Part shown: positions 1-7,414 of the stretch, in pieces | How positions within the stretch are numbered: the stretch's first letter is position 1 | Layout: the number at the start of each line of letters is the position of its first letter | NCBI GenBank assembly: GCA_946887025.1 | Contig: CAMPJY010000084.1 | Coordinates: 1 to 11,678 of the forward strand | From: an uncultured Salinimicrobium sp. | GTDB lineage: Bacteria; Bacteroidota; Bacteroidia; Flavobacteriales; Flavobacteriaceae | Length of the DNA stretch: 11,678 nt | Direction of reading: 5' to 3' | Translations under genes and position numbers: made by a program | Notes under the pieces: model-generated | Told to the model about the DNA's origin: nothing | Seen by the model: only the letters and a program-made list of their open reading frames with translations | Databases searched by the model: none

Positions 1-893
1 TTTTCGGGGTTCACAGTGGCCTGGCCATGGGCTCCATTTACCTCTGCGGCAGCGAGGCTCAGAAGGAGGAATGGCTGCCTCAGATGCAACGGCTGGAAAA
101 GATAGGTGCCTTTGGGCTCACGGAACCAAATGTAGGCAGCGGCGTGGCCGGAGGGCTTGAAACCACCTGTGTTTTTGACGGAGAAAACTGGGTACTCAAC
201 GGGCAGAAAAAATGGATAGGCAATGCCACCTTCGCCGATGTCACGATCATCTGGGCCAGGGATGAAGCCTCCAATGAAGTAAAAGGTTTTCTGGTGCGCA
301 AGGGAAACCCCGGTTTCGTGGCAGAAAAGATGGAAGATAAAATGGCCTTACGGACCGTCCAGAATGCCCTGATCACCCTGACCGATTGCAAAGTTCCGGA
401 GAGCGACCGTCTGAAACATGCCGATTCCTTTAAAGACACCGCCAAGGTGTTGCGGATGACCCGTGCCGGGGTAGCCTGGCAAGCAGTAGGCTGCGCAAGG
501 GGCGCCTACGAAAGTGCGTTGAAATATACCCGAAACCGGGAACAATTCGGCAGGCCCATTGCTTCCTATCAGCTGATCCAGAACCACCTGGTGGAAATGC
601 TTTCTAATTTAACCGCCATGCAAACCCTCGTCTATCGGCTTTCGGAACTGCAGGACCAGGGAGAACTTACCGATGAACACGCTTCCCTGGCCAAGGTTTT
701 CTGCAGCATGAAGACACGCGACGTCGTCAGTCGTGCCCGGGAGGTGATGGGAGGAAACGGGATATTACTGGAATACGATGTGGCGCGATTTGTTGCCGAC
801 GCCGAGGCTATATACAGTTACGAGGGCACCAAGGAGATCAACTCCCTGATAGTAGGAAGAGCCATCACAGGTTACAGTGCATTTGTAAATTAA
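1..893 (+). CDS. Acyl-CoA dehydrogenase, glutaryl-CoA dehydrogenase/ACX4-like (5' end cut by window)
   Basis: FAD flavoprotein that oxidises an acyl-CoA to a 2-enoyl-CoA in the cytoplasm. The reading frame is open from base 3 (FGVHSGLAM...), so the ATG at 27 is internal and roughly the first quarter to third of a family-length protein (about 390-450 residues) is missing. Numbering from that Met: the flavin-contact segment GLTEP is at 30-34, WIGN at 63-66, the RNREQFGRP helix start at 169-177 and MGGNGI at 241-246. The catalytic base is probably Glu266 in YEGT, followed by GRAITG, which matches the C-terminus of human glutaryl-CoA dehydrogenase as I remember it. The central part (GNATFAD, LRTVQNA) looks even closer to plant peroxisomal ACX4, so the substrate is open. 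The Arg that binds the glutaryl carboxylate in GCDH would lie upstream of the window. It is first in a run with the next three genes (12-base gap). Confidence 0.93.
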   Translation, partial: FGVHSGLAMGSIYLCGSEAQKEEWLPQMQRLEKIGAFGLTEPNVGSGVAGGLETTCVFDGENWVLNGQKKWIGNATFADVTIIWARDEASNEVKGFLVRKGNPGFVAEKMEDKMALRTVQNALITLTDCKVPESDRLKHADSFKDTAKVLRMTRAGVAWQAVGCARGAYESALKYTRNREQFGRPIASYQLIQNHLVEMLSNLTAMQTLVYRLSELQDQGELTDEHASLAKVFCSMKTRDVVSRAREVMGGNGILLEYDVARFVADAEAIYSYEGTKEINSLIVGRAITGYSAFVN

Positions 894-905
894 AAAACAG
901 AAGAA

Positions 906-1832
906 ATGTCAATAGTAATAATTAGCGATAGAGACCCCAAGGCCTGGCTTGCAGCTTTAAAAGCCAAAGCTCCTGAAGTGGAGGTCTCTGTTTATCCGGA
1001 TGTGGAAAATAAGGAGAAGGTAGAATACGCGCTGGTGTGGAACCATCCACATGGGGTGTTTAAGGAATTTCCCAACCTGAAAGTGGTAGCTTCCATGGGC
1101 GCGGGGGTGGACCACATCATCAGCGATCCGGAGCTTCCAAAGAAGGTGATGGTGACCCGGGTGGTCGACAAGCAGTTGGGAATCGATATGGCGGAATTTG
1201 TGCTGGCCCTGATCCTGTCGCATCTACGGAACTTATCCTTTCACAAGGGAGCAGAGACTGCGAGGGAGTGGAAGCCGCAGACCTATTTCAGGATAGCCGA
1301 TCCTATAGTAGGAATCATGGGAATGGGAATCCTAGGAAACAAAGTATCGGAGAAACTGAAATCCGTGGGTTTTAATGTAACCGGATGGGCACGAACACAG
1401 AGGACCAACAGGGATTTCAAAATTTATTCGGGGAATGAGGAACTCGAATCCTTCCTGAAGGAAGTCAACATCCTGGTGTGCCTGCTTCCCCTGACCCCTT
1501 TAACCGAAAACATCCTGAACAAGGATCTTTTTTCCAAACTTCCCAGGAAAGCCTTTGTCATTAATGTAGCCCGGGGACGGCACCTGGTTGAGGAAGATCT
1601 TCTGGAATATCTGGACAACGGTCACTTATCAGCAGCGGCGCTGGATGTTTTCCGGACGGAGCCCCTGCCCGCGGAACATCCCTTTTGGGAACACCCAAAG
1701 GTGCATGTGACACCTCATATTGCCAGTGTCACAAGACCTTCATCTGTGGTCGCTCAGGTGCTGGAAAATTACCGGAGACTGCAAAATGATGAACCTCTGG
1801 GCAATACTGTGGAAACTGCAAAAGGATACTAA
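906..1832 (+). CDS. ghrA: GhrA-like glyoxylate/hydroxypyruvate reductase (D-2-hydroxyacid dehydrogenase)
   Basis: Cytoplasmic NAD(P)H-dependent reductase of 2-oxoacids; the E. coli GhrA relative converts glyoxylate to glycolate and hydroxypyruvate to D-glycerate. The protein has 308 residues, full length for GhrA. The substrate-binding part carries GAGVDHI at 65-71. The Rossmann fold has GMGILG at 139-144. Arg163 and Arg166, just after the second strand (WARTQR), replace the acidic residue of NADH enzymes and suggest NADPH preference. The catalytic triad can be read as Arg223 (VARG), Glu252 (TEPLP) and His271 (TPHIAS). The C-terminus ends in KGY, like the E. coli enzyme's RGY. The ATG at 906 follows a purine-rich AGAAG stretch and lies 12 bases after the dehydrogenase stop, so co-transcription is likely. 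The family assignment is firm; the true substrate here is inferred. Confidence 0.9.
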   Translation: MSIVIISDRDPKAWLAALKAKAPEVEVSVYPDVENKEKVEYALVWNHPHGVFKEFPNLKVVASMGAGVDHIISDPELPKKVMVTRVVDKQLGIDMAEFVLALILSHLRNLSFHKGAETAREWKPQTYFRIADPIVGIMGMGILGNKVSEKLKSVGFNVTGWARTQRTNRDFKIYSGNEELESFLKEVNILVCLLPLTPLTENILNKDLFSKLPRKAFVINVARGRHLVEEDLLEYLDNGHLSAAALDVFRTEPLPAEHPFWEHPKVHVTPHIASVTRPSSVVAQVLENYRRLQNDEPLGNTVETAKGY

Positions 1833-1857
1833 CTTTAGAACCAAAAGATTACTTGTT

Positions 1858-2307
1858 ATGACAGAATTGAAGAACATCATGGTAGCAGTGGATTTCAATG
1901 ATTCCGTGGGGGATCTTCTCGGCTTTGCAGAAAGCCTCGCCCTGAAATACGAGTCCAAGATCTGGCTGGTGCACGTTGCAGAGCCTGACCCGGATTTTGT
2001 GGGAATGGTTACAGGGCCGCAATATATCCGCGACATGAAAGCCGAAGACCTGCGGGAGGAACATAAAACTCTGCAGTCCCTTCGGGAGGCCTTTCTGGAT
2101 GAGGAGATTGAGTCTGAGGCTTTGACCATTCAGGGCTCTACGGTAGATGCCGTTCTGGATGAGGCAGAGAAACTGCAAATAGACCTGATCGTAGTGGGTA
2201 CACATAAACACGGTTTTCTGTATAACCTGCTTGCTGAAAGTGTTTCGGTGGAGCTTCTCAAGAAGATCAATATCCCCATGCTGAGTATCCCCATCGAGGA
2301 AGATTAA
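1858..2307 (+). CDS. Small universal stress protein (UspA fold), degenerate ATP motif
   Basis: A single UspA domain of 149 residues, the usual size. It opens with KNIMVAVDF (5-13), the first strand of the fold with the conserved Asp, then LVHVAEP (37-43) and the last strands DLIVVGTHKHG (109-119) and IPMLSIP (139-145). The frame is open back to an ATG at 1720, but that would put 46 extra residues inside the ghrA gene and before the fold, so I chose the ATG at 1858. ATP-binding members carry G-x2-G-x9-G(S/T) after the fourth strand. Here Gly114 is kept, but the second glycine is Lys117 and the final G(S/T) is Glu127-Ser128, so ATP binding is doubtful. It lies 25 bases after ghrA and 20 before the lipoprotein gene, in the same probable operon. 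Its exact role is unknown; such proteins usually modulate stress survival. Confidence 0.88.
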   Translation: MTELKNIMVAVDFNDSVGDLLGFAESLALKYESKIWLVHVAEPDPDFVGMVTGPQYIRDMKAEDLREEHKTLQSLREAFLDEEIESEALTIQGSTVDAVLDEAEKLQIDLIVVGTHKHGFLYNLLAESVSVELLKKINIPMLSIPIEED

Positions 2308-2327
2308 AAAAAATTACATATCGAATT

Positions 2328-2801
2328 ATGAAAATTTCGAGAATCAAGTTTTATTTTTTGGCTCTAATCATGCTTTCCGTCACGGTATCCTGTAAGAATG
2401 ATACACCAAAGGAGCCGTTGGAGGAAGCAGTGGAAAACCAGGTTGACAGTACCGAAAAAACTACTGAGAAAAAAGCTCTGGAAGACCTTATCCGGGTGGA
2501 ATTTCCTCAACCGGGTACCCGGATCACCTCTCCCCTGCAGATAAAAGGAAAGGCGCGCGGCACCTGGTTCTTCGAAGGAGACTTTCCTGTTCGTCTTTTT
2601 GATGAGGATAATAATAAAATAGCCGTAACCATTGCCACCGCTCAGGGGGAATGGATGACAGAGGATTGGGTGGATTTCGAGGCAAGTATGGAATTTGAGG
2701 CACCTGCCTCGGAAAGGGGAGTACTGATTTTTGAAAAGTCAAATCCTTCCGATATGAGGGAATTGGACAACGAGTTCAGGATTCCTGTAAAGTTCAACTG
2801 A
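2328..2801 (+). CDS. Gmad2 immunoglobulin-like domain lipoprotein
   Basis: A lipoprotein of 157 residues. A basic start (MKISRIK) and a hydrophobic stretch (8-20) lead to the lipobox TVSC, with Cys22 as the probable lipidated residue. A charged, Glu/Thr/Lys-rich linker follows (23-50), suited to hold the domain away from the membrane. Residues 55-157 form one Gmad2 domain, named after the C-terminal module of Bacillus spore germination protein GerM: FPQPG at 59-63, SPLQIKGKARGTWFFEG at 68-84, the aromatic/acidic middle, and IPVKFN at the end. This domain is a binding module with no known catalysis, and in Gram-negatives it occurs in envelope lipoproteins. Last gene of the left-hand run. The +2 region CKND is charged, which in Bacteroidota can favour surface display, but the match to that signal is poor. 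Confidence 0.85.
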   Translation: MKISRIKFYFLALIMLSVTVSCKNDTPKEPLEEAVENQVDSTEKTTEKKALEDLIRVEFPQPGTRITSPLQIKGKARGTWFFEGDFPVRLFDEDNNKIAVTIATAQGEWMTEDWVDFEASMEFEAPASERGVLIFEKSNPSDMRELDNEFRIPVKFN

Positions 2802-2888
2802 TCATCCGGACTTACCGGACGGAAATTCCCGAAATTTCCTGGAAAGAAGGGGGGGGCTTTCTCAGCTGTGGAGGTAGGAAAAAATCTG
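2802..2888. other. Intergenic region with small hairpins and a G8 tract
   Basis: Between the lipoprotein stop and the candidate promoter of the next gene there are three small inverted repeats: TCCGG/CCGGA (2805-2809 with 2815-2819), GGAAATT/AATTTCC (2821-2827 with 2833-2839) and GAAAG/CTTTC (2842-2846 with 2857-2861). The last has a run of eight G (2849-2856) in its loop. None has a T-tract, so none is a convincing intrinsic terminator, though together they may slow or end the upstream transcript. Confidence 0.4.
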
Positions 2889-2896
2889 TATCTTTA
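2889..2896 (+). promoter_or_regulatory. Candidate -7 promoter box for the propeller-amidohydrolase gene
   Basis: TATCTTTA fits the Bacteroidota -7 consensus TAnnTTTG except for the last base, and is followed by GCG as in the better copy upstream of ppa. The ATG is 22 bases downstream. The -33 element is weak: TGTG at 2867-2870 instead of TTTG. Confidence 0.45.
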
Positions 2897-2918
2897 GCGT
2901 TTTTAAAAATTACGCTAC

Positions 2919-5900
2919 ATGTTCAAAAATCCCCTACTGGCATTACTCCTGATAATGTCATCCCCCACACTGTTTGCTCAGGAAAAAGATCAAAAAGAAG
3001 ATAAATGGGATGTCTCTGACCCCTATTCCGAAGACTGGAAAATTAAAGAAGTCCCGCTGAATACTGATGAAGGGACCTGGATGAATCTCGATGTGAGTCC
3101 CGATGGAAAAACCGTTGTCTTTGACCTTCTGGGCGATATCTATACCATGCCTATCTCCGGTGGCAAGGCCAAAGCCCTCAGAACCGGAATGCCTTATGAA
3201 GTACAGCCGCGTTTCAGTCCTGATGGCAAAAGAATATCCTTCACCAGCGATGCAGGTGGAGGCGACAATATCTGGATCATGGACCGCGATGGCAGCGACG
3301 CCTGGCAGTTGACCAAGGAAGACTTCAGGTTGCTCAACAACGCCGTGTGGACTGCAGACGGGAACTCAATAATAGCAAGGAAACACTTTACCTCCGGGCG
3401 CTCCCTGGGAGCCGGGGAAATGTGGCAGTACCACATTGGAGGGAAGGCAGGATTACAGCTGACCGAAAGAAAAAACGATCAGCAGGATGTAAACGAGCCC
3501 AGCACTTCCGCTGACGGACGTTACCTGTATTATAGTGAGGATATGTATCCGGGTGGGATGTTCCAGTACAACAAGGATCCCAACAAACAGATTTACGTGA
3601 TCAAGCGCTATGATTTCGAAACAGGAGAAACCAACACCGTTACAGGAGGTCCCGGAGGAGCAGCCAGGCCGCAGGTCTCGCCCGATGGCAGCAAACTGGC
3701 TTTCGTCAAAAGAATAAGGACGAAATCTGTCCTGTTTATCCACGATCTTGAAACCGGGGAGGAATGGCCCGTGTACGATGACCTCAGCAAAGATCAGCAG
3801 GAGGCCTGGGCCATCTTCGGAGTCTATCCCGGCTTCAGCTGGATGCCCAACAATATAGAACTCGTTTTCTGGTCCGAAGGAAAGATCAAGAGAGCAAATA
3901 TAGAAACCACCGAGGTGGCAGAAATCCCTTTCGAGGTGAACACCACCATAAAAATTGCAGAAACTCAGGCCACGGATCATCAGGTGTTTTCTGAAGAATT
4001 CGATCCAAAAGTCATCCGTCATGCCGTTACTTCTCCCGATGGAAAAACTCTCGTTTTTAATGCGGTGGGCTATCTGTGGAAGAAGAATCTTCCAAAAGGA
4101 AAGCCAAAGAGGATTACAGAGGGTACCGATTTTGAATTTGAACCAAGTTTTTCACCTGATGGAAGCCACATCGTTTACGTGACCTGGGATGATGAGGGTA
4201 TGGGAACTATAAGGAAAATACGGCTTTCAGGGGGCGATGCCGAGCTGCTCACTACCGAGAAAGGAATTTACAGGAATCCTAAATTCTCCAACAACGGGGA
4301 AATGATCGTCTTCTCCAAGGAGAGCGGAAACAACGATATGGGAAGGACATTTGGAAAGGAACCGGGAATTTACCTGATGAGTTCTGAAGGAGAAAACCTC
4401 CGCAAGATCTATGACAACGGGGATTTCCCCATGTTCAATGTGGATGATACCCGTATCTTTGTTCAGACCGGAGGAACCGTAATGGGAGCCCTGACCAAGA
4501 GCCTGAAGAGTTTTGACCTTCACGGGCATGAGGAGCGCACTCATGTCACTTCCAAATACGCCCACCGACTGGTCCCGAGTCCTGACAATAAATGGATTGC
4601 TTTCACTAATCTTTTCAAGGCGTACATCGCGCCGCTTGTAATGACAGGGCAGCCTGTGGAGATCTCAGATAAAACCAAGGCCGTGCCTGTGAGCCAGATC
4701 ACGCAGGATGCGGGGCTGAATCTTCACTGGTCCGCCGACAGCAAAAAGGTACACTGGACCCTGGGGGATGAATACTTTACCAATGAGGTATCGAAGCGGT
4801 TTACCTTTATGGAAAATTCCGCTGACTCCATTCCTCCCATCACTACTCAAGGCACAAAGATCGGGCTGAAAATTAAGACCGACGTACCTGAAGGAAGTAT
4901 TGCCTTTACCAATGCCCGGATCATTACCATGAACGGAGAGCAGGTAATAGAAAACGGTAGCATTGTAGTAGAGGAAAATAAGATTGTTGCCATAGGAGAA
5001 GCTTCAGAGGTGAAGGTTCCAGGAGATGCAAAAGTTTATGACATGACCGGGAAAACCATCATGCCCGGGATGGTGGATGTACACGCCCATATTGGCGCCT
5101 TCCGTTATGGGCTTACTCCCAAAAAACACTGGCCGGCCTACACCAACCTTGCCTTTGGGGTGACCACCGCACATGATCCTTCAGCCCTGAGTGAAACTGT
5201 CTTTGGTATTTCAGAATTGATAAAAAGCGGAGAAATGGTAGGGCCCAGAATATATTCCACAGGAATCATACTTTATGGCGCGGAAGGCGATTTCAAGGCT
5301 GAAGTAAACAGCCTGGAAGAGGCGCTTTCAGCCTTAAGAAGGACCAAGGCTTTTGGTGCGACTTCTGTAAAAAGTTATAACCAGCCAAGGAGGGAACAGC
5401 GGCAGCAGATCCTGCAGGCGGCCCGGGAACTTGGGATGAACGTCGTGCCCGAAGGCGGGAGTACCTTCTTCCACAATATGAACATGATCATGGACGGACA
5501 TACGGGAATCGAACACAACATCCCGGTGGCTCCCGTGTATAAAGATGTCAAAACCCTGTGGAGCAACAGCAATACCGGCTACACCCCTACCCTGATTGTA
5601 AATTACGGCGGGATCAACGGAGAATATTACTGGTATCAGAAAACAGATGTGTGGGAAAATGAGAAATTGCTGAATTTCACTCCAAGAGCAATTATAGATG
5701 CCCGCTCCCGTCATCGTACCATGGTTCCGGATGAGGAATACGATAATGGTCCCATCCTTGTTTCTCAGACTGCCAAGGAACTTACCGATGCAGGCGTGAA
5801 GGTCAATATGGGAGCCCACGGACAAATCCAGGGGCTTGGTGCCCATTGGGAACTCTGGTTGCTGCAGATGGGAGGAATGACGAATCACGAAGCTCTTCAG

Positions 5901-6215
5901 GCTGCCACCATTAATGGGGCAGAATATATTGGAATGGGGGAAGAAATTGGTTCCCTGGAAGTCGGAAAACTAGCTGACCTCCTGGTCTTGGAAGAGAACC
6001 CGTTGGAAGATATCAGAAATTCCGAAAGTATCCTCTACACCATGGTAAACGGGAGACTCTACGATTCTGAAACCATGAACGAAATTGGAAATGAACAACA
6101 GGAAAGAACGGAATTCTATTGGGAAAACAACAAATATAATGCAGCTTTCCCCTGGCATCAGAACACCCAGAGCTTCACTGCTCCGGGCTGTACCTGCCAT
6201 GCCTCAAAAAACTAA
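2919..6215 (+). CDS. Secreted TolB-like double beta-propeller / amidohydrolase fusion
   Basis: Large exported protein of 1098 residues. A signal peptide covers about 1-20 (hydrophobic 5-14, cut near LFA-Q). Residues 50 to about 630 hold PD40/TolB propeller blades, each with a [SP]PDGK.[ivl]xF-type turn: near 59, 99, 145, 196, 253, 371, 411, 456, 507, 553 and 604, enough for two propellers. From 660 comes an amidohydrolase of the imidazolonepropionase-like type: small beta domain, GMVDVHAHIG with ligands His722 and His724, probable carboxylated Lys818 (VKSY), His866 (GIEH), and closing IGSLEVGKLADLLVLEENPLEDI. Two usual ligands are changed: Glu845 sits where a His is expected and His967 (GAHGQ) where an Asp is expected; I recall GAHGQ as common in this fusion family. 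The tail ends GCTCHASKN. Likely periplasmic or outer-membrane associated, perhaps a peptide or cyclic-amide hydrolase; the substrate is unknown. It has its own promoter and terminator. Confidence 0.92.
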   Translation: MFKNPLLALLLIMSSPTLFAQEKDQKEDKWDVSDPYSEDWKIKEVPLNTDEGTWMNLDVSPDGKTVVFDLLGDIYTMPISGGKAKALRTGMPYEVQPRFSPDGKRISFTSDAGGGDNIWIMDRDGSDAWQLTKEDFRLLNNAVWTADGNSIIARKHFTSGRSLGAGEMWQYHIGGKAGLQLTERKNDQQDVNEPSTSADGRYLYYSEDMYPGGMFQYNKDPNKQIYVIKRYDFETGETNTVTGGPGGAARPQVSPDGSKLAFVKRIRTKSVLFIHDLETGEEWPVYDDLSKDQQEAWAIFGVYPGFSWMPNNIELVFWSEGKIKRANIETTEVAEIPFEVNTTIKIAETQATDHQVFSEEFDPKVIRHAVTSPDGKTLVFNAVGYLWKKNLPKGKPKRITEGTDFEFEPSFSPDGSHIVYVTWDDEGMGTIRKIRLSGGDAELLTTEKGIYRNPKFSNNGEMIVFSKESGNNDMGRTFGKEPGIYLMSSEGENLRKIYDNGDFPMFNVDDTRIFVQTGGTVMGALTKSLKSFDLHGHEERTHVTSKYAHRLVPSPDNKWIAFTNLFKAYIAPLVMTGQPVEISDKTKAVPVSQITQDAGLNLHWSADSKKVHWTLGDEYFTNEVSKRFTFMENSADSIPPITTQGTKIGLKIKTDVPEGSIAFTNARIITMNGEQVIENGSIVVEENKIVAIGEASEVKVPGDAKVYDMTGKTIMPGMVDVHAHIGAFRYGLTPKKHWPAYTNLAFGVTTAHDPSALSETVFGISELIKSGEMVGPRIYSTGIILYGAEGDFKAEVNSLEEALSALRRTKAFGATSVKSYNQPRREQRQQILQAARELGMNVVPEGGSTFFHNMNMIMDGHTGIEHNIPVAPVYKDVKTLWSNSNTGYTPTLIVNYGGINGEYYWYQKTDVWENEKLLNFTPRAIIDARSRHRTMVPDEEYDNGPILVSQTAKELTDAGVKVNMGAHGQIQGLGAHWELWLLQMGGMTNHEALQAATINGAEYIGMGEEIGSLEVGKLADLLVLEENPLEDIRNSESILYTMVNGRLYDSETMNEIGNEQQERTEFYWENNKYNAAFPWHQNTQSFTAPGCTCHASKN

Positions 6216-6219
6216 ACCC

Positions 6220-6250
6220 AAAGCCTGTTGAAAATTCAACAGGCTTTTTT
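6220..6250 (+). terminator. Strong intrinsic terminator after the propeller-amidohydrolase gene
   Basis: Perfect 13-base inverted repeat, AAAGCCTGTTGAA (6220-6232) with TTCAACAGGCTTT (6235-6247), followed by further T to 6250. In practice the loop will open to AAAA or more. It starts 5 bases after the stop codon. Confidence 0.9.
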
Positions 6251-6261
6251 ATTATTGCTGA

Positions 6262-6639
6262 ATGTTACAGTCCCTGGTGCATTACTCCCTCCACTTTCTG
6301 GTCATCGGCCTGATCGCCTTTCTGTATGACCAGAAACATTGGAAAAAATACTGGCTCATTCTCCTGGCTACCATGCTTGTGGACTTGGATCATCTGGTGG
6401 CCCGGCCCATTTTTGAAGCCGGACGCTGCAGTATAGGATTCCATCCTCTTCACTCAGAGCTTATGGTGGCTGTTTATTTACTGGGTTCAATTTTTCTGAA
6501 AAACAGGTTACTGAAGATCATCTCTATCGGCCTGTTATTCCATATGTTTACTGACTTCATCGACTGCATCTGGAATTATGCGAGCTGTCTGGATTGTGAG
6601 ATGCCACCGGTACTTCAGAAAATCCAGGAGCTGCTCTGA
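6262..6639 (+). CDS. DUF6122-like small membrane protein
   Basis: A 125-residue membrane protein of unknown function, matching my memory of the Bacteroidota family DUF6122. Hydrophobic segments lie at about 8-22, 30-42, 67-79 and 83-98. Conserved-looking polar residues cluster in or next to them: HYSLHF (His7, His11), LVDLDHLVA (Asp41, Asp43, His44), RCSIGFHPLHS (Cys56, His61, His64) and GLLFHMFTDFIDC (His94, Asp98, Asp101). The spread of His and Asp recalls YdjM-type membrane metal-dependent hydrolases, so a membrane-embedded metal site is possible; this is inference. The ATG at 6262 is favoured because the HYSLHF motif follows at once. It lies only 11 bases after the terminator of the preceding gene, and I see no separate promoter. 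Confidence 0.8.
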   Translation: MLQSLVHYSLHFLVIGLIAFLYDQKHWKKYWLILLATMLVDLDHLVARPIFEAGRCSIGFHPLHSELMVAVYLLGSIFLKNRLLKIISIGLLFHMFTDFIDCIWNYASCLDCEMPPVLQKIQELL

Positions 6640-6667
6640 AACTGCTGAAAAGGCTTGCTCCTGACTC

Positions 6668-6706
6668 ACAGAAAGTGGCATAAAACTGAAGCTTTCTGTT
6701 TTATTT
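6668..6706 (+). terminator. Possible terminator after the DUF6122-like gene
   Basis: ACAGAAAG (6668-6675) pairs with CTTTCTGT (6692-6699) across a 16-base loop, and TTTTATTT follows. The stem is short and the loop large, so strength is uncertain; position, 28 bases after the stop, is right. Confidence 0.5.
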
Positions 6707-6721
6707 AAAGAACGATTGCGC

Positions 6722-6729
6722 TATATTAG
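6722..6729 (+). promoter_or_regulatory. Candidate -7 box for the deoxynucleoside kinase gene
   Basis: TATATTAG is one base from the Bacteroidota -7 consensus TAnnTTTG and is followed by C, as usual. It lies after the possible terminator and 54 bases before the kinase ATG. Only a T-rich stretch is present where the -33 TTTG should be. Confidence 0.35.
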
Positions 6730-6783
6730 CAGCGATGGATTTTTCATCAGGTCCAGCTTTATCAGCCAAAAAATTAAAGGATT

Positions 6784-7404
6784 ATGCACGTAGCCATTGC
6801 GGGAAATATTGGTGCGGGGAAGACTACCCTCACCAAATTACTGGCGAAACACTTTCAGTGGGAGCCTCAGTTTGAAGATGTACTTGAGAATCCATACCTC
6901 GAAGATTTTTATCATACCATGGAACGCTGGTCCTTCAATCTGCAAATCTATTTCCTGAACAGCCGCTTCAGGCAGATCCTCGAATTACGAGAAAGTGGAA
7001 AGGCCATTATTCAGGACCGTACAATTTATGAGGACGCGCATATTTTTGCCCCTAACCTGCACGCCATGGGCCTTATGACCAACAGGGATTTCGAAAATTA
7101 CCGTTCTCTCTTTGATCTGATGGAAAGTGTGGTCAAGGGACCGGACCTGCTCATATACCTTAGAAGCAGCATCCCAAATCTGGTGGCCCAGATCCACAAG
7201 CGTGGAAGGGACTATGAAAACTCTATTTCCATTGATTATTTAAGCCGCCTGAACGAACGTTATGAAGCTTGGGTCCACGACTACAACAAGGGGCCCCTGC
7301 TCATTATTGATGTGGATAATATCAACTTTGTGGATAATCCGGAGGATCTTGGAAATATCATTACCAAGGTTGATGGAGAGTTAAACGGACTGTTTAAGGG
7401 GTAA
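6784..7404 (+). CDS. Deoxynucleoside kinase (dCK/dGK/dAK family)
   Basis: Cytoplasmic salvage enzyme that phosphorylates a deoxynucleoside to its 5'-monophosphate with ATP. Its 206 residues are the typical length of the bacterial members. The P-loop GNIGAGKTT is at 7-15. An acidic pair follows in FEDVLENPY (30-38), in the region of the catalytic base. The DRS-like motif is DRTIYED at 78-84, with Asp78 and Arg79. YLRSS at 125-129 and the arginine-rich LID IHKRGRDYE at 137-145 complete the active site. The DR[ST]IYED form resembles bacterial deoxyadenosine/deoxyguanosine kinases more than thymidine kinases, but base specificity cannot be read with certainty. The start at 6784 is supported by the immediate P-loop strand (MHVAIAGN) and an AAAGG stretch 5 bases upstream. 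It is convergent with the App1-like gene. Confidence 0.9.
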   Translation: MHVAIAGNIGAGKTTLTKLLAKHFQWEPQFEDVLENPYLEDFYHTMERWSFNLQIYFLNSRFRQILELRESGKAIIQDRTIYEDAHIFAPNLHAMGLMTNRDFENYRSLFDLMESVVKGPDLLIYLRSSIPNLVAQIHKRGRDYENSISIDYLSRLNERYEAWVHDYNKGPLLIIDVDNINFVDNPEDLGNIITKVDGELNGLFKG

Positions 7405-7414
7405 AATCCAGCGG

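Noticed and set aside
1720..1857. N-terminal extension of the universal stress protein to an ATG at 1720
   Set aside because: It would overlap ghrA by over 100 bases, adds 46 residues without family resemblance, and the UspA fold begins right after the ATG at 1858.
2805..2861. Intrinsic terminator after the lipoprotein gene
   Set aside because: Several short inverted repeats are present but stems are 5-7 bases and none is followed by a T-run.
3453..4022. 189-residue open frame on the minus strand
   Set aside because: It lies wholly inside the propeller region of the secreted protein on the other strand and shows no recognisable domain or start context.
5334..5888. 184-residue open frame on the minus strand
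   Set aside because: It is antisense to the amidohydrolase domain, whose protein sequence is clearly conserved; the frame is a by-product of codon use.
2919..6215. Two separate genes (propeller protein and amidohydrolase) joined by a sequencing artefact
   Set aside because: The frame is continuous without stop, the signal peptide is only at the front, and this domain order is a known architecture.
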